Both the position numbers and the translations under genes were made by a program. From contig JAVTVX010000024.1 in NCBI GenBank assembly GCA_033439265.1, positions 10,585,001-10,649,000 on the forward strand: DNA of 64,000 nucleotides, read 5' to 3'. Positions 1-11,900 of this stretch are shown one piece after another (within the stretch, counting starts at the first letter, position 1; each line of letters starts with the position of its first letter). The notes beneath the pieces are model-generated. The model was given only the letters and a program-made list of their open reading frames with translations. It did no database searches and had not been told where the DNA came from. The DNA comes from Dillenia suffruticosa (taxonomy: Eukaryota; Streptophyta; Magnoliopsida; Dilleniales; Dilleniaceae).

Positions 1-1722
1 TCTTCTTTGATCTCCTTTATCTTCGCCATATATAAGTTAAATTTCCTCCGTTATAGTTGTAACGCGACAATCATTACAACTCTTTTACAAGCTTTACTTT
101 TGTGGTGCGTGTTGAATTACTAACGACATGGCGCATGCAAAATCGTCACACAGCATTGGGAGGTGACCACCCGAAATCTGGACGAATAATTGTTGCCCTT
201 ATCCCTTCATGTCGATCTGAAATTAAACTAATGAGACCTTCCCTAACTCTCGCATACATCTCAAAAACCATGACCAAGAAGCAAGTGATTCTCCATCTAC
301 CAATCCGAATGCCAACGAAACAATATGATTCGCTCCATCCATACTGCTGCATACAATCAATAATTTGTGATTATATTTTCCGTAAAGGTGAGTCTCATCT
401 ATATTTATCAATGGCCTACAATTCCTAAAAGCCAAAATACATAGACCAAATGCCTAAAATAAAATCTCAAATACCTGTTCTCCTCTTGCGTTAGGTGGAC
501 CCAACTTCCAATTTACTTGTATTCCCAGATTTTTTTACACTATTGTATCTAATAATTGAAATAGTTGTTTGTAAGAGTCATCCCAATTCTTGTAAACCAT
601 GTCTATAACTCTTCTCTTTGCTGTACAAACCCTTCTACGAGAAACTGCATATGTAGTTCTCTTGGTCATAACAGTTCAAAGAAAAGAAACTTTTACACTG
701 GGATCTTCCCTCACATAATTAAGCAAATGTTGAGTCATCAAATTTGAATCCAGCTACCTATGATCCTACGTTAACCCAGCGTTCTCATATGTGTGGGGTC
801 CCTCGACCTTTGTACTCACAAATACACCAACTAGCCATGTTCTACAAGCACGCAACCTCCATCTATAGCCTTCTTCCCTTTGCATGCAAATTGTTGTCAA
901 AAGTTTAGGGGTTGATTTACCAACCCGAAATTGATAGTGGTGTTCAATATGATGCATTTTAACAGTATGAATAAGCTACTCTTTCGACTTAAATCTCATA
1001 CCATTTTTCAATTCATCGCTAAAACTCCAACTATCGGATGTCAATCTGCGTTCTTCCTCAAATGTCACATAACTATCACCATCTGGTGTGATTGTCATGA
1101 ATGGAATGGATTCGTCTACTCCACTGCCCCCATTTCTCCGACCACCACCAATGTTTACTAACACTGATGAATGGCCGATCATTAACTAGTTCACACCACC
1201 GCCACCACTCCTACCACCAATTTCATCATCTTCCTCTTCATCGTCATTATATTCTTCTATCTCTTCTTCCGTCATTTCCTCCTCATCAACATCATTATCT
1301 ACGTTTGCAAAGACAACATCCACTTGAGATTCGATATATGGATAATCTTTCATGTAATCACAATCTTGTACCATAGACATTCCATCATCATATGATTTTA
1401 TGTACAACTCAATTGTTTCACCCACCCTATTCATCGCAAATTCCACCAAATTAAAAATATTATTATCATCATTTATCAGAACTAATTCAAACCGTACATT
1501 ATCACCTCCCATATACAACATGGGAAACCGATAAAAAATCTCTACATGTTGTCTCAACAGATTTATTCAAATACCTTTACATACAACCTTCAGTAACTCA
1601 TTAAAATTACAATTTCTCCGTACCCTAATCAACTTTGTCGGATCACGGTCATAACGAACCCCATCCTCTCCCGTCACAATTTTACCATTGCTATAACATA
1701 ACAGACTTACCATATCCGTCAT
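1..1722 (-). pseudogene. MULE (Mutator-like) transposase, decayed, C-terminus beyond the window
   Basis: Reading right to left from an ATG at 1720-1722, one frame gives a typical plant MULE transposase. It has an N-terminal region with an acidic stretch (1186-1557), then the segment ending in GMRFKSKE, then the MuDR-type DNA-binding part with FRVGKSTPKLLTTICMQREE and EGPHT (766-957). The start of the transposase core follows, with the DETHLYGKY and GESLASWSWFL motifs at 223-435. Premature in-frame stops occur at about 1567, at 1186-1188, 976-978 and 766-768, and further on. Near 240 the match moves to another frame (LISDRHEGI, GWSPPNAV at 146-240), and near 140 it moves again (FCMRHVVSN). The gene is therefore dead. 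It continues past base 1, so the rest of the core and one end of the element are not visible. No terminal inverted repeats were identified. Family assignment is confident; exact ends are not. Confidence 0.85.
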
Positions 1723-2748
1723 TATTCTATATATTAAAAAAAATAATTTTAAACATTTTATAAATATTCAACAAACATACAAAATAATTTAACAATTTAA
1801 AATTAAATCGATTAATAAAAAAATACTATATTAATTAAAAATTTATATTACTAAAAAAAATTTATACAATATTATTTTATATTATAATAAACATTTAAAC
1901 TAAATTATAACCCTAAACTCACTTTAAATTTATAATACTAATTTTAATAATGGAATGATAAAAATAAATTAACAACTTGATAAAAATACTAATTTTAATA
2001 ATTTTAATATTTAGAATTAAATTACTAAATATTAACTAAAATAATTTATTAAATAATATTATAATAAAATATTTAAATTATTAATAAAAAATGTTACATG
2101 TTTTTAATATTTACTAATACTTTTATATTAAACTAAAAGTATTAATATATTATATTTTATAACTATATTTATTATAACAATAAATATGTTTACACATTAA
2201 TACATTCTAAAGTTAAATGTTAATGTAAATAGATTTAAACTTCAACATTAATATTTAATCTAAGTTTAAATTTATTAAAGTAATTAAAATATGGTCACTT
2301 AAAAATATTCAAATATAGTCATTTAATTTAAAATATTTAATGTAAATATAGTCATTTCAAATATATTCAATAATAAAGTTTATAATAATTAATAGTTTAA
2401 TATAACTATTACTATTTTTTATTCAAAAATCCCAATAAAAATTTAATTAGTACTAAATTATTGTATTAACTTACTACTAACTAAATTTTAATCTACATTA
2501 AATTTAAATTTAATCTATATCAAATTTTATCTTTACAATAAAATTATTGATTAAATTAAATTTAATCTATATAAAATAAAATTTAAATTGAATCCATATT
2601 TAATCAACTAATTTAATATTAATCTAGATTAACTAAATATTTAATATTTATTAAATTAATTAATCACCCTAAATCCTAATTAATAACGTCATTAATTAAA
2701 AATTAATAATAAAAGTCATATAAATCTATTGATTATAAAACACAAATT
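1723..2748. other. Very AT-rich spacer upstream of the MULE
   Basis: About 1 kb made almost wholly of A and T, with short ATTAAT/TTTAAAT-type words. No gene-like reading frame or RNA gene was seen. It may be the 5' non-coding part of the MULE or old degraded repeat DNA. Confidence 0.6.
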
Positions 2749-2879
2749 TCATTTACAAATATATATGTTTATAAAATTACGCAATTTAAATAATTTAAAT
2801 TGAAATAGGAAAAATTTTATACTTTCAGATTTTTTTAAAAAACTACCGTATAATGTTGAAAGTTCCAACAGCTTCAGCA

Positions 2880-3190
2880 ATTTTCTTCTTCCTTCCGAAT
2901 GGCCAGATCTAGAGGAAGTTGTGAGAGAAGGGTTAGGGTTCTTCGTTCGGCTGCGAGAGAGGAGAGGAGAGGAAGAGGGGAGGGGAGAGACAGAATGCAA
3001 GAGGGGAGAGAGAGAGGGGAAGGGGGCTGCGTCTTCAAACACGAAAAGCCACGTGTCGTGTTTTGAAACGCGGGCAGGCTTTCCACGTCTTCAAGACACG
3101 AAAAGCCAAGTGTCGCGTCTTGCAGTCGTGGTAGGCCCGTGACTCTCAAAGTCACGCAGACGATGCCGCGTGACTCTATCGTGGGTTTTG
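2880..3190. repeat. GA-rich tract and direct repeat of a 'gtcttcaa..acacgaaaagcc' unit
   Basis: A GC-richer island in AT-rich DNA. It starts with a purine tract (GAGAGG-type words, about 2915-3025). Two related units follow, beginning CGTCTTCAA at 3030 and 3086; both contain ACACGAAAAGCCA followed by GTGTCG. Reading frames here encode low-complexity Ser/Pro/Leu peptides and are not credible genes. It may be the subterminal part of the neighbouring MULE or of another DNA transposon. Confidence 0.5.
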
Positions 3191-3230
3191 ATTTATTAAG
3201 ACCTTTGTTGGGTGTCATGTTTCATCGTTT

Positions 3231-4830
3231 GTACACCAATTTTGATGAATGACCATTCCTCTTCTACAAAGAGTTTTGTCTTGAGACTTGGAACTTAGTC
3301 TATCTAGAAGTAGGTATTTTATAACAGTTGGCTTATTTCACAAGAAAGCCATGCATTCGGTTACTTTCCATTTTTGGTTGTATTTTTTTCCAATAACTTT
3401 CAACAAAGTACCGGGGAGAACTTGAAAAAAAAAAAAAAAGAGAAAAAGGGTATAGTCTAGCCCCATAAGGTATTAATTAAAATCATGTGCAAATTTTAAG
3501 GGCAAGGGAAAATGTCTAACTTAAAAAATCATCATACGGCTTCTCGAACATTTTAGTGTTTTCTCTCACTGGCCTAGAGGTACCTATAAAGCTCTTTAAC
3601 GGGGGACAAGGATTCGTGACAAAGAAAAAGACTTCTCGACTCTTTGTAGCTCATCAAGAGTCTCGTCACTGGCAAGTTGTTTGATTTGCTTACTGTTGGG
3701 TGATTCAATCTATTTATACTCAAAGTACCGCCTAACAAAAACGTTTTTGCATTACAAGAGTTGGCTGGAACTCTTGAATTGTCCTTTCTAAGTGCGCTGC
3801 ACGTATCTAATTTGGGGAAAAGTTAGGCCCGTGACGGATGGTATCAAAGGCTTGGCCGTGGCTAGGGTGAGAAGGTGTCATATTGGGTAAGAAAATTTGG
3901 TGGGAGCAATCATGCCTTCCAATAAAGAGTAGATTGAGGTGCGTACCGCTAATTGGGAGGAAATCATTGGGAAGGGAAATCAAGTGGCACAATGGGTATA
4001 AGCCCTTGAAAGTGACCACATGATACAAATGAGACGTTGTAAGATTGAATAGGAAATGATGGCAGAGATAAAGGCTCTCCAAAAAGAAGTATGAGAGTTG
4101 AGTATCAAGGTTGGCCTCTTAGTTTTTTCAGTAAGCACAAACAACCACAACACCTTTGACTGGCCTCTTGTGTTGAGAAGAGAGCCATCAACACAAGGGC
4201 TATGCGGAGGTGTCATCAAAGTTAGGAAAACTTCAGAAGTAGTGGGAGAAGTTATTGAAAGCTGGATCCATAATGTTATTCAAAGCATTGTTTAGAAGGT
4301 CGATGGAGCTTTGAAGGAAGCAAGTTTGGATAAGGTACCTAGTGTTTTTGAATATGGCTGGTAAATTGTTAAAAGAAAGGGACTTCATAGGAAGGGATTA
4401 GTTGGTGAGGGAGAGCTTCACGAGATAGCTATCCAAAACACCAATTAAACGGTTCTGTATCGCTTGAAAGGAAGCAAGCTGAGGTGAGGTACCTCGTGTT
4501 ATCAAACTCGAATCTGCTTGGTCGACTATGCAATTAGAGGTACTCATAGGGGGAGATGACTTGTTGAAGGAGAGATAGTCCAATGGGTGAGTGTTCGTTG
4601 ACGCTTCAATGGGCCACATCAGATCAGAGAGGTATGGAACACGGGCAAGTAGTACCAGAAGGGAAGATTACTCCGTTGATCGAGTTATTTAAGAAGAACA
4701 ACAGGTTCAAGGGGGAGGAAGTGGGGGAAATGAGCCGAATGATCACGACAATAGATGTGGTGAAGTCATTTCTTAAGGAAGTGGGCATGACAGAGTTTAC
4801 CTTGGGAGAGACCTAAAGGCGGGATACACC
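3231..4830 (+). mobile_element. Degenerate LTR-element leader and gag-like region (probably Ty3-type)
   Basis: The segment 3231-3420 is repeated in diverged form at 18731-18920. The two share wording such as GAGTTTTGTCTTGAGA, ACTTAGTCTAT and AAGAAAGCCATGC / AAGAAAACCATGC. At 3839-3855 TGGTATCAAAGGCTTGG resembles the primer-binding site used with initiator Met-tRNA, as expected just inside a 5' LTR. An ATG at 3912 opens a frame with gag-like composition (MAEIKALQKEV near 4065) that is broken by several stops before 4360. A second short frame (4583-4816) follows. No protease, RT or integrase is present. The LTR edges could not be set. The class is inferred from the PBS-like site and the gag-like coiled segment, and it could be another LTR lineage. 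Confidence 0.4.
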
Positions 4831-5424
4831 ATGTGGGTGGTGATACGAGTACAAATAGAGAAGATTTGCTAGCACTGGCATATTGAAAATTGGCTCTTGA
4901 TGGCAATAGGAACATATTTGTTTCTTCGTTTGGAAATTCCCGAATGATATAAGGGCAAAGTGTCGGAACAAATAGTAGAGATGAAGACCATTGGCATACA
5001 TGACAACAATTATTAATTATTATTATTAACAATTTAACAATATATATATAAGGGTGATCCACTACTGTCCACGTAGATTTTGGTCGTCTTCCACTTGGCA
5101 AAGGTCCTCCACTTGGCGAAAGGCAATTGGTTGTTGCTGAATTGGACATTGATTTGATCGTCCTCCCCTTAGCTTTCCTTGCTGGGTTGGATGTCTCATC
5201 TGTTAATTTTTTTTGTTTTTTAGTTAGGGTGATTGGACTAAAACACCGCCTTCTCCAGTGCAAGAGAGTGGTGCACCTCATCAGATGGATCGTGGAAGCC
5301 GTTCCTCTTTGCTTGCAGAATGATAATGATGATGTGTATGGAAGCCATTCCGTGTTTAATAAAAGATTGGTGCCACACAAATTCAATATATTTGGGACTC
5401 TCTCTCTCTCTCTAAATTCTGAAA

Positions 5425-5687
5425 TTGACATTAAGAATAGCCTTCTCGTTTGGATTGAAGCTGGTGGTTTTGGTGATGATTGCTCTCTGTTTTTATGCGT
5501 TTTACAGACTTCATTTTGCTCAAGAGACTTTGGGGGGTTCGTCGATTGTGCCTCCTCCGTCTTGTGGATTTCGCCCCTTAGTTCAAGTCTTCGAAGGTCC
5601 TCCCAAGATAGCATTTTTGTTACTTGTTCGTCGCAATCTCCCTCTTGATTTTCTCTCGGCGGCTTTTCCTAGGTTTCTCCTCTCTCT
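5425..5687 (+). pseudogene. First-exon fragment of a GT14 (Core-2/I-branching, BC10-like) glycosyltransferase
   Basis: The frame starting at 5425 encodes a single membrane anchor (LKLVVLVMIALCFYAFYRLHF), a short Ser/Pro stem, then GPPKIAFLLLVRRNLPLDFL. The last is the highly conserved opening of the catalytic domain in plant GT14-like (DUF266/BC10) proteins, which are Golgi type II membrane proteins. The expected continuation (WGSFF, then the nucleotide-sugar-binding domain) is absent. After DFL the frame drifts and ends at a stop near 5697. There is no ATG in frame; an alternative frame (ATTAAGAATAGC at 5430) suggests a lost start plus a frameshift. Only about 85 of roughly 400 residues are present. 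It is either a captured gene fragment or a broken gene. The family call rests on the single conserved block recalled from known proteins. Confidence 0.6.
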
Positions 5688-5754
5688 CTCTCTGTAAATT
5701 TGATTTGGGTTTGATAGATTTGAAATGTTTGGAATTTGGAGATTGCAGATTTAG

Positions 5755-5757
<3 letters not shown>

Positions 5758-5793
<36 letters not shown>
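5758..5793 (+). repeat. (CT)n microsatellite
   Basis: About 18 perfect CT dinucleotides. Shorter CT runs occur at 5399-5412 and 5679-5694. Such runs are common in plant 5' UTRs and introns, so this fits a gene-derived origin for the flanking fragment. Confidence 0.9.
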
Positions 5794-5798
<5 letters not shown>

Positions 5799-6118
5799 TG
5801 AACTTTGATATTGTTTGTGATTTTTGAATTTGGAGTTTGGATAATGCAAAATCAGCTAATTTATCTCTGTTTGTTTACTTCCCTTCTCTCTGAGATTTTC
5901 ATTTGAATTCGAAAATTTAGAAATGCTTGAAATCTAGAGCCTGTAGAATGCAAATTCAGCTTTCTCTATATATATATTTGAAATGCGAATTTGGAGCTAG
6001 CGGTGGATGCGGTTGATGCATGTGGAAGGAGAGTGACGACCGGAATAATCTACGTCTGAATATGGGCAAGTGTTCTTGTCTACTTGTCTAGCTATTAAGT
6101 TCTGAGAATTTCGGGCGA

Positions 6119-6490
6119 GGTGTTAAATCCTTCAGGAAATTTGTGGAGGCTCATATAGGTGATTGGGATGTTATTCCCTGTCCATGTAACTTATGTTTGA
6201 ATGTGAGGATTTAAATTCCTCCTACAGTGCATGATCATCTGTCAGACAATGGGATTATATTGAGTTATAAACAATGGATATATATGGAGAATATGAGAAG
6301 CATGAAGATGATAGTGAGTATGATAGTGAAGAAGAGGATGCTAATTTTGAAAGAATGTCAACAATGCTGAGGAAGATGATGAGTTGCTTTAGATGCTTCA
6401 AGCCTTTCTCGGAGACAATAGACTTCAGGAGTTTGTGAATGATGATCAAGTGGCTGGATGGAAAGCAGAAATATGTGGTTAACAAGTCCA
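6119..6490 (+). pseudogene. CACTA (En/Spm) transposase-associated domain fragment
   Basis: Reading from 6119, the frame gives GVKSFRKFVEAHIGDWDVIP, then the zinc-binding-like CPCNLC, one in-frame stop, then TVHDHLSDNGIILSYKQWIY. This order (GV..F..F, CPC..C, VHDHL...GI..SY..W) is the transposase-associated domain found at the N-terminus of plant CACTA TNP2-type transposases. An acidic stretch (HEDDSEYDSEEED, about 6300-6350) follows, as in those proteins. The catalytic part is absent, because the sequence runs into ordinary DNA and then the LINE at 6782. No CACTA ends were recognised nearby. Confidence 0.6.
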
Positions 6491-6681
6491 ATGAACAAGT
6501 CTAAAACTCAATTCATCAAAATGGCTCTTATTCGATTCCATGGTGTTGTTTGTTAACTTTATTTAATTGTTATGGGTGATTTTATTTTTCTTTTTTTTTT
6601 TTTTTTTGCAGCCAAAATATTCCATCAGCATCTTTTGCTTTGTACCCTTTTAATAGGCAATTCTTGAGCTATGGAGGTGAA

Positions 6682-6708
6682 CCCCCCCCCCCCCCCCCCC
6701 AAAAAAAA
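6682..6708 (+). repeat. Homopolymer C19A8
   Basis: Nineteen C followed by eight A. Similar long C or G runs occur at 14201-14217, 45864-45878 and 49493-49508. Lengths of such runs are often wrong in assemblies. Confidence 0.8.
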
Positions 6709-6781
6709 GCTTTTCTTTCTCAAATTGTTCAATTAATATTCATTGCTCCATGAATAATGCCAGAGAGACCAAATGACTTAA

Positions 6782-8748
6782 CAACAACAACAACAACAAA
6801 CTAAGCCTTAATCCCAATAAGTTGGGGTCGGCCATTTGACAGACAAATTTGAAAAAGAGAGAAAAATAAAATAAAAAAGATAAAATAAAGATAAAGATAA
6901 AATAAAATAAAATAAAATAAAATAAAATACAAAATAGATAAATAAATCAATAGATAAATATTTAAAAAGTATTGGTTTAATTTGTGCGGATTCTACTACG
7001 CCATCCATTTCTATCCAAAACCATTTCTATCCAAAACCATTTCTTCCTCTAAACCCTTAATTTTCAAATCTTTGTGGATAACTTGCATTCAAGTTTTCAA
7101 CGGTTTACCTTTACGTTTTACTAAACTTCCTATATTTAAGTTCTCGGTTCTCCTAACAAGATCATCTTTGGATCTTCTTTGCACATGCCCGAACCACCTC
7201 AGACGGCACTCTCGCATCTTATCCACAATTGAACTAGCTCCCAACTTATTTCGGATTTCTTCATTTCTTATTCTATCTCTTCTAGTTTTTCCACACATCT
7301 ACATAAGCATCCTCATTTCTGCTACAGATATCTTTTGTTCTTGTTGTTGTTTAACAGCCCAGCACTCAGTACCATATAATAGTGTAGGTCTAACCGCGCT
7401 TCTATAAAACTTTCCCTTTAAGTGTATTGGTATCGTGTGATCGCAAAGAATTCTGGAGACTCTTCTCCATTTCATCCAGCCCGCTTGAATTCTATGGTTC
7501 ACATCTCCATTGATGTTACCATCATTTTGAATGATAGATCCTAAGTATCTAAATCGTTCACTTTTGGGTACCTCTTGCCCATCTAATCTAATCGTTTCTT
7601 CATCATTCCGGGGGCTGTCACTAAACCCACATCTCATATATTCTGTTTTCGATCTACTCAGTCTAAACCCTCTAGATTCTAGTGTAAATCTCCATAACTC
7701 GAGTTTAGCACTAACACTCTCTATATTTTTATCAACTAGCACTATATCATCTGCGAAAAGCATACACCATAGTATTTCATCTTGGATATTTTTTGTGATT
7801 TCGTCTATCATTACTGCAAAGAGGAGGGGACTTAATGCCGAACCTTGATGGAGTCCAATGTTAATGGGAAAACTATCACTCAAACCCCCGCGAGTTCTTA
7901 CGCCGATTACAGCTCCCTCGTACATATCTCTGATTAGGTTAATATATCTCAAGGATATCCTATCTTCATCAGCGTCCACCACAATAAGTCTCTAGTAACT
8001 CTATCATATGCTTTTTCCAGATCAATGAATACCATATGTAGATCTCTCTTCTGTGCTTTATATGTCTCCATTAAATATCTTAGCAAGTGGATCGCTTCCG
8101 TGGTGGATCTGTCTGGCATAAATCTAAATTGATTTTGAGATATATTTATCTCCAATCTCAATCTATGCTCTATTACTCTCTCTCATAATTTCATAGTATG
8201 ACTCATAAGCTTAATCCCTCTATAGTTAGCGCAATCCTGTATATCTCCTTTATTCTTATATGGCGTTACAATTACACTCTTCCTCCATATCTGAGGCATT
8301 CTCTTAGTTTTCCAAATTTTATTGAAAATATCGATTAATATTTTTATACCAAATTCACCCAAACATTTCCACACTTCTATAGGAATGCCATCAGATCCTA
8401 CAGCCTTATTATTCTTCATTCTCTTTAAAGCCTCCTTCACTTCAAGAGGACGGATCTTGCGTTTAAAATCTCTATTGATCTCTTCTATAGGTATTTCGAT
8501 ATTTCCTATATCTCCCGTATTTTTAACATTAAAGAGATCATCAAAATAATCACGCCAACGTTTTCTTATGTCCTCATCCTTTACAAGTATATTATTGGTT
8601 CCACTCTTAATGCACCTAACACCATTTAAATCTTTACTCTTTCGCTCCCTTAGTTTGGCAATTTTGTAGATCTCTTTCTCTCCGTCTTTAGTATCCAATT
8701 TCTTGTATATTTCATTATACACCTTACTCTTTGAAAGATATCGTAAAA
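6782..8748 (-). mobile_element. RTE-type LINE, 5'-truncated, flanked by a 14-bp target duplication
   Basis: Read from 8748 leftwards, the element encodes the C-terminal part of a plant RTE reverse transcriptase. The N-terminal RT region is at 8183-8722 (KRMPQIWRKSVIVTPYKNKG, NYRGIKLMSHTMKL), then MVFIDLEKAYDRV (about 8020), GLHQGSALSPLLF (about 7850), the catalytic CMLFADDIVLVD (about 7760, FADD form) and the late domain with RLRWFGHVQRR (about 7190). It ends in the standard (GTT)n tail, seen on the plus strand as ACAACAACAACAACAACAAA from 6781, next to CTAAGCCTTAATCCC. Target duplications ACCAAATGACTTAA lie at 6768-6781 and 8749-8762. Stops and at least one frameshift (near 7980) make it inactive. 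The endonuclease domain was lost through 5' truncation. Confidence 0.9.
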
Positions 8749-8762
8749 ACCAAATGACTTAA

Positions 8763-8988
8763 AATCCAAGTAAATCAAATCCCATGGGGCAGTCAACTTG
8801 AGCATGTTCAATGTTTTTTACTTGATTTGAAAGATATTTTGATTAATTCAAAATTTCTCAAATTTGAAAAGTTGTGGTTTTTTGCTGATTTTAACTGTCA
8901 TAGAGGATTTGGTTCATTTGGCCCACATGGCATTACTCTTTTCTTTATTATCCGCCATTTGATGTATATCTCTTTGTGTTGTGTAGTC
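8763..8988 (+). other. Intron-like sequence upstream of the DUF21 pseudogene
   Basis: AT-rich DNA between the LINE and the first recognisable DUF21 exon. No match to the expected N-terminal transmembrane exon of the gene was seen here or to the left of the LINE, so the gene start appears lost. Confidence 0.5.
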
Positions 8989-11900
8989 TCTGCCAATATT
9001 CTTGGACAAGCTTGTGCCGTTCTGGGGTGCAATATTATTATGAGTGACAATATTATTATGAGTGACCCTCATCCTCATGGTGAGGTGCTTACTTATTAGT
9101 TATTCAAACTATTTTTTAATTTGCTAGATGCTCTTTGTAATCTTATAGCGTTGTTGCTTTTGGTATGTGATTGAAGATATTGCCTCAAGCAGTGTGTACC
9201 CGCTATGGTATGGCAGTTGGAGCAATGTTGTCTCCCCTTGTGCGTCTTCTTCTCTGGGTTTTCTTCCCAGTTGCCCATCCTATTAGCAAGGTATTGCTTG
9301 GGTTCGTCATTTTTCTGGTTACAGCTATATTACATTCATGTAGATGGAGTGCTGAATTTGAAGATAGCTGCTTCTATATTTGGAAAATGTTGTCAGCACT
9401 TCTTTCTGTGAAATGGGGTGCAATGTGTGCTGCATTTGTTCTAGATCACTATAATGTGATGCCCTAGAGAATGGGTGGTAAAAATGTTGAAATTTGAGTT
9501 TGATGAGTCCTGTGGTTCAAATCTTTTATCTCAAAGGTCAATTTTGTGCAGTTTCTTGATTGGATGCTGGGGAAAGGGGATTCTGTCCTGTTGTGTAGAG
9601 CTGAGCTTATGACATTTGTAGATTTTCATGGAAATGAGGTACTCCCTTGAATTCTATCTGTAAGGGATGTGGTTTTCATGTGAAATATATGTGGCCTGAT
9701 TTTTCTCTTTTTCTTGATCTCCTTCTTGTAGGCTGGGAAAGGTGGAGAGTTAAACACATGATGAGACTACCATCATTGCTGGAGCACCTGAAGTGACTGA
9801 AAAGGCTGCAAAGGATGCCATGACTCCAATATCAAAGGCATTTTCCCTCAATCTTGATGGAGCTCTTAATTTGTGGGTTTACTTCTTTACGTCTAATGTG
9901 CTTGTTACTTTTTGGATATGAATTTTTATTGCTTGACATGTTTTCTTTCACTTGTCTTTCTCAGGGATACGCTGAATGCTATAATTACCATGGGTCATAG
10001 CCGAATTCCAGTTTATTCTGGCAATCCTACCAGCATAGTTGGACTTATCCTGGTAATATTCTTTCTTTATGCCCACAACAATGCAAGTTCCAATTGAATA
10101 TGAATTGATTTATTTTATCTATTTTTATACCTTGAATTTGCATTGCTCCCTTCCACTCTTTTATCTACTATTAGGGAAGAAGTTTCATTTGCTAGAATAA
10201 TAGCACTGAATTACATATTCCAATAGAAAGATAAGTTGTTTTTTATTGTTGACTTTTAGAATGAAATTAACTAAATGTTGCATGCATAACTATCCAAAAT
10301 AGAATTGGGTTCTCAACTGAAGGATTTTAACTTTGCAACATTGGTTGCATGGTCAATATGATGCACAGCTTGTTAATGGGCCACAGAATGCGTGGACTGC
10401 TTTTATGTTTTCATAAGGTGGGAAGAGAACTTATCCTGATTTAAGCTGACATAAATTGAGTTGTTTACTCTAATTCCTTTGCATAACACCACTAAGCACC
10501 GCAGAACATGCCTTGTGCTTCCTTTGCCTCGTTATCTTTGACCATTTTAAGAATGCTTCTGTAATTTGGATTGGCTTTAGTCTACATTAATATATATTTT
10601 CTCTTTTTCATTGTCATTTTTAAGATTTTTTGGAGTTCAAATGTTTGTTACTGTTCTAAGTTATTCTTCTTTTGAGTGGTTTAGATTAGAAGTTGTCTTA
10701 TAACCCCTTTCTGTGCATGATGATAAGAAAAATTCCTAGGTATGCATAATATTTCAGTTGTTATGTGTATGTTGAAGGCGTCCTTGATTTGCAATACGTC
10801 TGGCATATCTTAGAAAATGACTATCTACTGCACTAGCTTCATGAGAAAGCCTTATATCACTTTAGATTTCTCTATACTACATTTTATCCACAATACGTAT
10901 CTATTGTAGTTTTAGAGCATAACAATGGGTTTTTTCTTTTTTTTTCTTTTTTTTTTTCGCCACTGGGTAATTAAAAGAAAGATGGAGAGGCATAGAAACA
11001 GTGAGTGGTAGATTTGGGCTGAAATTCACCTTCTGCACAATTTTGTTGCTTGATCTATATGCTCCCTGGGCCCTTCAGCAGTGAGATTCAATTCCTGCCT
11101 CTTGCAACTTATGTATGCTTCGGGCAAATGCTACCTCTGGTAGACTTTCACTCAGGCCAACTGTAGATTCTCATCTATCACAAGAGGAATGATAATGTTT
11201 TCTTGTGAGTTCTTGTTCCATGCCATGAGCATATGCCTGGGCTGCAATATGGTGTGTTTTGAGGACACACAATACTTTACTGGTGCATCAAACATTATAA
11301 TATACCCAAGTGTTCCTTTAATTGGAAAAAAGATCATCTTGTGTCTCATTTCACTTTCTGAGTCATTGTGCATGGTCTTATTATTTCTTCTTTTTTTTAT
11401 TTAACCTTTTTCCAGGGTTTCGGAAAATATGCCTCTTTATGATATCCTAAATGAGTTTCAGATGGGCCACGGTCACATTACTGTTGTATATAGGAACCTG
11501 AATGAATCAAGTGGAGGCAAAGAATGCGACCAGAGACATCTACTAGAACAGGTAAAGAGAAACAACTTATGAAAGATTCTTGTCATGTGTACCACATATA
11601 CCTTGTAAATTTGTCATTTAATGGCTACAACAAATTGTGATATTAGGTGCATGATTTACAAGTTTGAGTCTAATGGATATGAATGCTGTTCTTCTGATCC
11701 TGATCACATACGTTATACACACTAAATTTTTTATCTCTTCTTATTGTCTTTTCTTAATGTTGCTATATTTATCTTTTCTTCGCTGCTGCTTTTATCGCTT
11801 AAATTTGTTTTGACTCTTGAGCTACCACACCGAAGAGTGTGGAGAAATGTCAAGTAATTTGCTTCTCAAATCATCAGACAATATTGGAGCTGGCCCAGCT

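Noticed and set aside
2749-3218. Overlapping open frames rich in Ser, Pro and Leu
   Set aside because: They are products of the GA-rich tract and direct repeat, with no conserved motif.
4766-5614. A 282-residue open frame on the minus strand
   Set aside because: It runs antisense across the GT14 fragment and older repeat DNA, has no recognisable domain and shows irregular composition. The conserved GT14 block is on the plus strand.
5127-5648. A 173-residue plus-strand frame over the GT14 fragment
   Set aside because: It overlaps the GT14 frame out of phase and lacks any family motif; only the 5425 frame gives the conserved block.
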